NCBI GenBank assembly: GCA_045639045.1
Contig: JAZUCI010000184.1
Coordinates: forward strand, 1-5,566
Length of the DNA stretch: 5,566 nt
Direction: 5' to 3'
Source of the DNA: SIG402 sp045639045
GTDB lineage: Bacteria > Bacillota > Clostridia > Christensenellales > Borkfalkiaceae
The notes under the pieces were generated by a model. That model did not search any database. It saw nothing but the letters and a program-made list of their open reading frames with translations, and was not told the DNA's origin. This document shows, in pieces, positions 1 to 4,906 of the stretch. Every line of letters starts with the position of its first letter. The stretch's first letter is position 1. Position numbers and translations under genes: made by a program.

Positions 1-361
1 CGTTACCGTGGAACGGGACGTAATTCAAAATTATTTGAACGGCGTGTACGGCAATATCAACCTAACGGATGTAGAAGTGTTAAAAGCGGGGCACCACGGC
101 AGTAACGGAACGGGCAAGACCACCCAAATTGATAGCGGTAGTTCTTGCCAAGAATTTTTGGATACGTTAAGCCCCGAATATTTCATCATTTCGGTGGGGG
201 AAGGAAACAACCACGGGCATCCCCATCAACCCGTAATTGACCGCGCGGAAGGGGTAGGCGCGGAAGTTTACCGCACCGATTACCACGGTAATATTATCGT
301 TACGGTACGCGCGGACGTTAGCCTTCCCGTAGAAATTTATACTTCGGCACAAGCAGGTTAA
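1..361 (+). CDS. ComEC/Rec2-like metallo-beta-lactamase fold hydrolase, C-terminal part (5' end outside window)
   Basis: The reading frame is open from the window edge (first full codon at position 2), so only about the last 119 residues are seen. The GTG at 8 is very probably internal. The visible part matches the C-terminal half of the metallo-beta-lactamase domain found in ComEC/Rec2 and in stand-alone ComEC-like hydrolases. It has LKAGHHGS (metal-ligand region, about positions 77-100), then ISVGEGN, then NHGHPH (about 212-226) and the final VYRTDYHGNIIV block. Full ComEC is a membrane DNA-uptake channel whose C-terminal domain is thought to act on DNA. Stand-alone relatives have no settled substrate, and the window does not show which type this is. 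Between HHGS and the CQEFL helix lies a Gly/Ser/Thr-rich stretch that looks longer than usual for the family. The gene ends 3 bases before the glycosidase start, so the two are probably one operon. The fold assignment is firm; the biological role is not. Confidence 0.85.
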   Translation, partial: VTVERDVIQNYLNGVYGNINLTDVEVLKAGHHGSNGTGKTTQIDSGSSCQEFLDTLSPEYFIISVGEGNNHGHPHQPVIDRAEGVGAEVYRTDYHGNIIVTVRADVSLPVEIYTSAQAG

Positions 362-364
362 ATT

Positions 365-2569
365 ATGAAACGAGCGATTTTTTTGAAAGGGAAAAGCACG
401 GAAAAGAATATCCTTGCTAAATTCACCTTGCCCCTTACGGGCGCGGAAGAAACCACCCTTACCATGGCGGCGGGTACCGCTTTCCGTGTGGAAGTGAACG
501 GAAAGTTCGTGTTTTACGGGCCTTTGCGCGCCGAACATGGGGTTGCCCTAATTCACACCTTTGACCTAACCCCCTATCTTACCGCGGGGGATAACGAACT
601 TGCCGTTTTCGTTGCGGCGTACAACGTGTATTCGTACTATCAACCCAAGGAAACGGCGTTTTTCACGGCAAAGGTAACGCGCGGGGGAAAAGCGTATACC
701 CAAGATGATTTTACCGCATTTTATCTTCCCCAAAGGGAACAAAAGGTGCAGCGGTACAGCTATCAGCGAACGTTAGCGGAAGTGTACGATTTGCGCCGTG
801 AGGAAATCCCTTGCGAAACCGAAAACGTGCCTTTCCCCACCCTTCGCGAGCATAACCTTACCTATCCGTATATGGGGGTAATTCCCTTTGTTGGGATAGA
901 AAAGGGAATTGCGGAACAACGGGATGATTTATACCAATATCAAATCCCCGGCTACGCGCGTGTTTCGGGGGGTGATATGGGGTTTGCGGATAGCGAAGTA
1001 TCCGTAAATTTATATGACGAAGTAAACCGCATGTATTTTTGCCCCGAAGGGGAAGGGCGCGCAGATTACCGCTACACCCTTTACGATTTAGGGGCGAATA
1101 AAACGGGATTTATTGAATATACCCTTACGGCGGAAAGCGACGTAACCGTTTACGCGCTGTTCGACGAAATACTGTTAGAAGAAGAAAAGGGGGATCCCGT
1201 AAAGGCAAACACGGTGCATCCCAACCTTCTTCGCCTTGCGCCCATGCGTTCGGATACGGTAAACTGCGTAAAGGTTACCTTCCCTAAAGGCGCGCATCAG
1301 TTTTCTTCCTTCGAGCCGTACACCCTGCGCTATCTAAAACTGGTGGTTTTGGGGGAAGGCAAAATAGAAAGCGCGGCTATGCGTTTATATGAAAATGCGG
1401 AAGTAACCGCAACCTTCAAAACGGATAACGAAAAACTGAACGCGGTGTGGAAAGCAGCGGAGGCATCCTTCGCGCAAAACGCGGTGGACGTGTTAACCGA
1501 TTGCCCTTCCAGGGAACGTGCGGGGTGGCTGTGCGATAGCACTTTTACCTCCGAAAGCGAACGGCTGTTTACGGGCAAAAACACGGTGGAAAATCACTTT
1601 TTAACCACCATACTAAACCACGGGTGTAACAATCTTCCCAACGGCGTTTTCCCCATGTGTTATCCTGCCGATCACCCCACGGGGCAATTCATTCCCAACT
1701 GGGATATGTGGCTAATCGTGGAACTGAAAAATTACCTTGCCCGAACTAGGGATAGCGCGCTAATACAAGCCTACGCGCCTAAAATTCACGCGCTTTTGGA
1801 TTTCTTCGCAACTTATGAAAACGGGGACGGGCTCCTTGAAAAATTGCCCAGCTGGGTATTCGTGGAATGGAGCCGTGCCAACGAATTCGTGCAGGACGTA
1901 AACTATCCAAGCAATATGTTCTACGCGTACGTTTTGGAAATTGCAAGCGAACTGTACGGCAACTTTAAGTGGAAGGAAAAGGCGGAAAAAATACGAAAAA
2001 CCGTGCTTTCGCAAGCCTTTGACGGCACCTATTTCCGCGACCACGCAATCCGCGAAAACGGAAAACTTGTTTTGCAAAAGGAAACCACCGAAACTTGCCA
2101 GTATTACGCGCTTTATACGGGGCTTGTGGATAAAAATTCGCACCCCGCGTTTTACCAAAACGTAATGCAAACCTTCGGGCCCTTCCGCAACGCGGAAGTT
2201 ACCGAGCCAACCGTGTATAAATCCAACGCCTTCGTGGGGAATTATATGCGGTTAGAACTGTGGCTTAGGGAGGAAAATTACGAAAAGGTTTTATCCGAAA
2301 GCGTAGAATTTTTCTATAAAATGGCGTTAAGAACGGGTACGTTGTGGGAACACGATAACCCTGGTGCCAGCTGCTGCCACGGCTTTGCAAGTAAGGCGGC
2401 GGTGTATTTAGCGCAAGCGTGCCTTGGTTACCACGGAACGGATGCAAACGGAAACCCCGTGTTTGGGGAAAAATTTGCAAGCCAAAACGCTACCGCAACC
2501 TTCCCCGTAAACGGGAAAACCTTGCGCATAGAAATTAAAAACGGCAAGCGTACGGTTAATATGGTTTAA
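365..2569 (+). CDS. GH78 alpha-L-rhamnosidase-type glycoside hydrolase, cytoplasmic
   Basis: A 734-residue protein of the GH78 inverting alpha-L-rhamnosidase type, which releases terminal rhamnose from oligosaccharides or glycosides. Residues 40-87 form an N-terminal beta-sandwich with VNG, then FDLTPYLTAGDNELAV. A second sandwich has YDLGANKTGF at 240-249 and FEPYTLRYLKL at 316-326. The alpha/alpha barrel runs from about 355 to 690, followed by a short beta-rich tail. The motif DCPSRERAGWLCDS gives Asp379, Glu384 and Asp391. This spacing of 5 and 7 equals that of Asp567, Glu572 and Asp579 in Bacillus RhaB (from memory), so Glu384 is the likely general acid. Glu662 in TLWEH, before SCCHGFAS, fits the general base. 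No signal peptide or membrane segment is visible, so it probably acts on imported sugars. It is shorter than many GH78 enzymes (often 850 or more residues). The ATG lies 7 bases after AGG (355-357) and 3 bases after the previous stop, suggesting translational coupling. Family is certain; rhamnose specificity is inferred. Confidence 0.9.
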   Translation: MKRAIFLKGKSTEKNILAKFTLPLTGAEETTLTMAAGTAFRVEVNGKFVFYGPLRAEHGVALIHTFDLTPYLTAGDNELAVFVAAYNVYSYYQPKETAFFTAKVTRGGKAYTQDDFTAFYLPQREQKVQRYSYQRTLAEVYDLRREEIPCETENVPFPTLREHNLTYPYMGVIPFVGIEKGIAEQRDDLYQYQIPGYARVSGGDMGFADSEVSVNLYDEVNRMYFCPEGEGRADYRYTLYDLGANKTGFIEYTLTAESDVTVYALFDEILLEEEKGDPVKANTVHPNLLRLAPMRSDTVNCVKVTFPKGAHQFSSFEPYTLRYLKLVVLGEGKIESAAMRLYENAEVTATFKTDNEKLNAVWKAAEASFAQNAVDVLTDCPSRERAGWLCDSTFTSESERLFTGKNTVENHFLTTILNHGCNNLPNGVFPMCYPADHPTGQFIPNWDMWLIVELKNYLARTRDSALIQAYAPKIHALLDFFATYENGDGLLEKLPSWVFVEWSRANEFVQDVNYPSNMFYAYVLEIASELYGNFKWKEKAEKIRKTVLSQAFDGTYFRDHAIRENGKLVLQKETTETCQYYALYTGLVDKNSHPAFYQNVMQTFGPFRNAEVTEPTVYKSNAFVGNYMRLELWLREENYEKVLSESVEFFYKMALRTGTLWEHDNPGASCCHGFASKAAVYLAQACLGYHGTDANGNPVFGEKFASQNATATFPVNGKTLRIEIKNGKRTVNMV

Positions 2570-2571
2570 TA

Positions 2572-2615
2572 AAAAGCGGAGCATTCCAAATAAGGAAGGC
2601 TCCGCTTTTATTTTA
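2572..2615 (+). terminator. Rho-independent terminator after the glycosidase gene, probably bidirectional
   Basis: The 11-base arm AAAAGCGGAGC (2572-2582) pairs perfectly with GCTCCGCTTTT (2599-2609) around a 16-base loop. Inside the loop ATTCC and GGAAG can add a few pairs. The plus strand continues with a T-rich run to 2614, giving termination 3 bases after the glycosidase stop. Read on the minus strand the same hairpin is followed by a T run (complement of 2571-2575), so it can also end the convergent TerB-like transcript, whose stop lies about 55 bases upstream of it. Confidence 0.88.
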
Positions 2616-2666
2616 ACCAAGTAGGGAAGGAGGCGCAATCTTCGCTATTCTTGGTTTTGATTGTCA

Positions 2667-3200
2667 TTAGTAAGAAAAGAAAGGAGAAAGGGTGTTTTCT
2701 GCAGCGTATTTTTTCAAGCTGGTAACGAAATTATTAATTCTTTTTTGTTCTTCGCTTGAGATGTTATTGTCTGCGTCAGCAACTAAAACGCCAATGTCTT
2801 TAAAATATGTAATTAATATGTCTAAAATAGAAGTGTCGCTACTAGGTGCTCTACCGTTTTTATAAATAAGATTTTCCAGCTCGCAAGCAATACGGAAAGA
2901 GATAGGGACACGCGTGGATATTGTGCGAAAATCATCACGATTTGTTAGATTTTCTACATCAGAAAGAGATAAACTTTTTCCTGTTAGATAGTTTATAATG
3001 TTTAATTCTCTTTGCGAAATTGTTTCGTCGCTGTTAGCGATATTTGCCATAAAAAGAAGACTTTCTACCCATAAGCATTCTTCAGGGTTAACATCCTCTA
3101 AATCAAGTTTTATTAAAATTAATTTAATAGTAGCTTCAGAAAAAAATTCTTCAAGACTATTGTATAATTCTTTTACTTTCAATAGGAGTTCATTGTTCAT
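2667..3200 (-). CDS. Small protein with two TerB-like acidic helical segments, function unknown
   Basis: This encodes a 177-residue soluble protein with no signal peptide or membrane helix. The start is set at the ATG at 3200, because GTGAGGT (3209-3215) stands 8 bases upstream as a good ribosome binding site. An in-frame GTG at 3215 would add five residues, but that GTG is part of the binding site itself. Two segments have the pattern hydrophobic helix, Asp-rich turn, then Glu-bearing helix: LLFMANIANSDETISQREL (about 48-66) and VLVADADNNISSEEQKRI (about 138-155). This resembles the ADG-x-IS-x-x-E signature of TerB-like domains. Similar modules precede AAA ATPases in many Firmicutes stress proteins, but no ATPase is present here. 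By hand count of three 60-base lines the gene is about 30-35 percent GC, against roughly 43-62 percent in lines from the neighbours, suggesting recent acquisition. It forms its own transcription unit behind a structured leader. The TerB-like resemblance is moderate, by eye; no function can be assigned. Confidence 0.75.
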   Translation of the reverse strand: MNNELLLKVKELYNSLEEFFSEATIKLILIKLDLEDVNPEECLWVESLLFMANIANSDETISQRELNIINYLTGKSLSLSDVENLTNRDDFRTISTRVPISFRIACELENLIYKNGRAPSSDTSILDILITYFKDIGVLVADADNNISSEEQKRINNFVTSLKKYAAENTLSPFFSY

Positions 3201-3208
3201 TTGTCTAT

Positions 3209-3215
3209 ACCTCAC
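3209..3215 (-). promoter_or_regulatory. Ribosome binding site that fixes the TerB-like start
   Basis: On the minus strand GTGAGGT lies 8 bases before the ATG at 3200 and directly after the T run of the leader terminator. It favours the ATG over the in-frame GTG at 3215, which forms the first three bases of this site. Because the T run and the binding site are adjacent, transcription stopping at the leader hairpin would remove the binding site from the message. Confidence 0.7.
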
Positions 3216-3249
3216 AAAAAAAATAAGTGCGCCTCGGTTAGAGACGCAC
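3216..3249 (-). terminator. Leader terminator just upstream of the TerB-like gene
   Basis: On the minus strand GTGCGTCTC (3249-3241) pairs with GAGGCGCAC (3235-3227) over 9 pairs, one of them G-U, around the 5-base loop TAACC. It is followed by TTATTTTTTTT (3226-3216). This is a textbook rho-independent terminator. It sits in a 5' leader after a promoter and immediately before the ribosome binding site, which is the position of an attenuator or riboswitch expression platform rather than that of a gene-end terminator. Confidence 0.85.
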
Positions 3250-3269
3250 CCGAAAAAGCGCTCTCTACC
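3236..3269 (-). promoter_or_regulatory. Candidate antiterminator hairpin competing with the leader terminator
   Basis: On the minus strand GGTAGAGAGCGC (3269-3258) can pair with GTGCGTCTCTAACC (3249-3236). This gives GG/CC, TAGAGA/TCTCTA and GCGC/GTGC with two single-base bulges, around an 8-base loop (3257-3250). The 3' arm uses the same bases as the 5' arm and loop of the terminator, so the two hairpins exclude each other. That arrangement is how transcription attenuators switch. The pairing was found by eye; no energies were computed. Confidence 0.5.
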
Positions 3270-3273
3270 CGTT

Positions 3274-3374
3274 GCTACACAATTACTTTACCTATTTGCG
3301 GGTATAGTAAAATAGAGAAACACCTTTTACCAAAGAGTTTCCGCAAATAAGTAAAAAATATGTAATTGTGTAGC
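3274..3374 (-). other. Rod-shaped inverted repeat at the 5' end of the leader RNA
   Basis: Read on the minus strand, GCTACACAATTAC (3374-3362) pairs perfectly with GTAATTGTGTAGC (3286-3274) over 13 pairs. After a one-sided bulge of six bases (3361-3356, ATATTT), 3355-3341 pairs with 3301-3287 over 15 more pairs, one of them G-U, and includes the GC-rich TTTGCGG/CCGCAAA. The apex can form GTAAAA/TTTTAC (3330-3325 with 3312-3307) around a 12-base loop. The outermost base pair coincides with the predicted transcription start. No target-site duplication flanks it, which argues for an RNA structure rather than a mobile miniature element. Confidence 0.7.
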
Positions 3375-3380
3375 GAATAT

Positions 3381-3409
3381 ACTATAGCATAGAATATGTT
3401 TTTTGTCAA
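3381..3409 (-). promoter_or_regulatory. Strong sigma-A type promoter for the leader and TerB-like gene
   Basis: On the minus strand there is a perfect -35 box TTGACA (3409-3404), a spacer of exactly 17 bases, and the -10 box TATAGT (3386-3381). The -10 box is preceded by TGC, the extended -10 TGn element. Seven bases downstream lies a G at 3374, the expected start. The promoter stands about 20 bases downstream of the argH terminator, so this unit is independent of the arginine operon. No separate operator is obvious. Confidence 0.85.
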
Positions 3410-3427
3410 ATATTTAATGATTTTAGC

Positions 3428-3461
3428 AAAAAATAAACGCAGAAGGTTACTCTTCTGCGTT
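3428..3461 (-). terminator. Rho-independent terminator of the argG-argH operon
   Basis: On the minus strand AACGCAGAAG (3461-3452) pairs perfectly with CTTCTGCGTT (3445-3436) over 10 pairs around a 6-base loop, followed by TATTTTTT (3435-3428). It lies about 20 bases after the argH stop and closes the arginine operon before the next promoter. Confidence 0.92.
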
Positions 3462-3481
3462 AAATGTATATTTAGAAAGTA

Positions 3482-4852
3482 TTATAGTTTGCTTCTTACG
3501 TAAGCAATTTGTTTTTCCACTTGGGTAGCAGCGGGGCCGCCCACGCTTTCGCGCTTATTTACGCAAGTAACCATATCAATGGCGGTAAACAAATCTTCTT
3601 CAAAGGTGGGATTATATGCCTTGTATTCCGCCAAGGTTAAATCTTCCAAGGTTTTGCCTTGTTTGATGCAATCCCCAACGATGCTTCCCGTAATTTTATA
3701 CGCGGTGCGGAAGGGGATTCCTTTTTTGGTTAAATAGTCTGCCAAATCGGTGGCGTTGATAAAGCCTTTCTTTGCTGCCGCCGCCATATTTTCGGTTTTC
3801 GCGCGCATGGTGGCAACCATGGGGATGCATACGTCTAAGCACGCGTTTAAGGTATCTACCGCGTCGAACACGCATTCCTTATCTTCTTGCATATCCTTGT
3901 TATAGGCAAGGGGCAAACCCTTCAAAACGGTTAAAATTGCCATTAAATCCCCGTAAACGCGCCCCGTTTTACCGCGGATAAGTTCCGCCATATCCGAATT
4001 CTTCTTTTGGGGCATGATGGAAGAACCCGTGGTGTACGCGTCGGATAATTCCACAAAGGAAAATTCCCAGCTCGTCCAAAGAATTAGTTCTTCCGCAAAA
4101 CGGGAAAGATGCGCCATGGTAAGCGAACAGCAAGAAACGGTTTCCACCACGAAATCGCGGTCCGAAACGCCGTCCATACTGTTTTGCGCAATGCTATCAA
4201 AACCAAGCGCGTTTGCTTCTAATTCCCGATTGGTGGGGTAGGTAGTACCCGCCAAAGCGCAGCTGCCGATGGGGGAAACGTTCATCCGTTTATAGCAATC
4301 GGTAAAGCGATCGATATCCCGAAGTAGCATCATGCAGTAAGCAAGCAGTTGGTGGCCAAAGGTTACGGGTTGGGCGCGTTGCAAGTGCGTATAGCCGGGC
4401 ATAATGGCGGTTTTATATTCTTCCGCCTTATTTACGATGGCTTCGGCAAGCGCCTTAATTTTCGTTACGATTTGGTTTACCTGATTTTTTAGGTACATGC
4501 GCAAATCCAAAGCCACTTGGTCGTTACGGCTTCTTGCGGTGTGCAGTTTTTTGCCTACGTCCCCAAGGCGTTCGGTTAATACCTTTTCCACGAACATATG
4601 GATATCTTCGCAAGAAAAATCAAAGGGGAGCGCGCCCGAATTCAAATCGGCTAAAATCCCTTCCAGCCCTTGAATCAGGGTATCCGCTTCTTCCTTTAAG
4701 ATAATGCCTTGCGCCCCAAGCATCATAGCGTGCGCCATACTGCCCTTGATATCTTCTTGGTACATCCGATGGTCAAAGTGAATGGAACTGTTAAAATCGT
4801 CCGCCACCTTATCCGTAACACCGCTGGTGCGGCCTGCCCAAAGTTTACTCAT
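3482..4852 (-). CDS. argH: Argininosuccinate lyase
   Basis: A 456-residue enzyme of full family length that splits argininosuccinate into arginine and fumarate, the last step of arginine synthesis, in the cytoplasm as a homotetramer. It belongs to the fumarase/aspartase superfamily. Visible landmarks in order are WAGR near the N terminus, HTARSRNDQ at 104-112, GYTHLQRAQP at 153-162 with the conserved His156, and the flexible signature loop GSSIMPQKKN at 276-285 carrying the catalytic Ser. The C-terminal ATDLADYLTKKGIPFR block spans 367-382. Two positions differ from the form I remember as most common: Ser286 after the signature loop, usually Pro, and Tyr385 where His is frequent. Neither is catalytic, and both may be lineage variants. 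The ATG at 4852 has GGAG (4864-4861) with an 8-base spacer. It follows argG by 54 bases on the same strand and is closed by the terminator at 3428-3461. I am confident in the assignment. Confidence 0.98.
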   Translation of the reverse strand: MSKLWAGRTSGVTDKVADDFNSSIHFDHRMYQEDIKGSMAHAMMLGAQGIILKEEADTLIQGLEGILADLNSGALPFDFSCEDIHMFVEKVLTERLGDVGKKLHTARSRNDQVALDLRMYLKNQVNQIVTKIKALAEAIVNKAEEYKTAIMPGYTHLQRAQPVTFGHQLLAYCMMLLRDIDRFTDCYKRMNVSPIGSCALAGTTYPTNRELEANALGFDSIAQNSMDGVSDRDFVVETVSCCSLTMAHLSRFAEELILWTSWEFSFVELSDAYTTGSSIMPQKKNSDMAELIRGKTGRVYGDLMAILTVLKGLPLAYNKDMQEDKECVFDAVDTLNACLDVCIPMVATMRAKTENMAAAAKKGFINATDLADYLTKKGIPFRTAYKITGSIVGDCIKQGKTLEDLTLAEYKAYNPTFEEDLFTAIDMVTCVNKRESVGGPAATQVEKQIAYVRSKL

Positions 4853-4875
4853 AATCCTATCTCCAAAATAGCCGA

Positions 4876-4897
4876 AACGCGCCTTTTCGGGCGCGTT
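4876..4897 (-). other. GC-rich hairpin between argG and argH
   Basis: In the 54-base gap, AACGCGCC and GGCGCGTT form 8 perfect pairs around a 6-base loop (CGAAAA on the transcribed strand). The sequence after it, TTCGGCTATTTT, is not a proper T run. It therefore looks more like an intercistronic mRNA processing or stability hairpin, or a partial terminator that tunes argH against argG, than a full stop. The argH ribosome binding site begins about 12 bases further on. Confidence 0.6.
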
Positions 4898-4906
4898 AGC
4901 GTTATA

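Larger units (their letters stand above)
3216..3374 (-). ncRNA. Candidate structured leader or small RNA upstream of the TerB-like gene
   Basis: A transcript from the promoter at 3381-3409 would start about 3374 and run about 159 bases to the end of the T run at 3216. It would contain the rod (3374-3274), a short linker, and the terminator/antiterminator pair (3269-3216), then either stop or continue into the TerB-like gene. The layout is that of a cis-acting riboswitch or attenuator. A free small RNA made by termination is the alternative, and both could hold. I looked for signatures of T-box, SAM, c-di-GMP, guanidine, fluoride, SRP and 6S RNAs and recognised none. Whether anything is sensed is unknown. 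Confidence 0.5.

Noticed and set aside
92..130. A Walker A-like match (G-x4-GKT) in GSNGTGKT of the ComEC-like protein.
   Set aside because: It lies right after the HHG metal-ligand motif inside a metallo-beta-lactamase domain, with no Walker B or other P-loop fold features. It is a chance match in a Gly/Thr-rich loop.
167..538. Open frames opposite or out of frame with the ComEC-like, glycosidase and arginine genes, such as 167-538 minus, 1760-2170 minus and 4709-5089 plus.
   Set aside because: They overlap well-supported genes throughout, show no recognisable protein family and lack convincing ribosome binding sites.
2615..2656. A weak inverted repeat AACCAAG/CTTGGTT with an SD-like GGAAGGAGG between the arms.
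   Set aside because: The stem is only 7 pairs with a 28-base interior, and no start codon with an open frame follows the SD-like string. It is probably chance in the gap between convergent genes.
3227..3290. A tRNA or T-box leader, suggested by several short GC-rich stems.
   Set aside because: No cloverleaf, TTC loop or CCA-like end can be built, and the conserved T-box AGGGUGGNACCGCG segment is absent.
2998..3315. A plus-strand open frame of 105 residues opposite the TerB-like gene and leader.
   Set aside because: It runs antisense through the TerB-like gene, the terminator and the rod structure, and its product is low in complexity with no family resemblance.
3274..3374. A miniature inverted-repeat transposable element, given the 13-base perfect terminal repeats.
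   Set aside because: No flanking target duplication is seen, the outer end coincides with a predicted transcription start, and the structure is part of a promoter-leader-terminator series. A genome-wide copy search could reopen this.
3216..3374. A retron-type RNA, because its 5' and 3' arms pair like a1/a2 repeats.
   Set aside because: No reverse transcriptase is encoded in the window and the downstream protein is not one.
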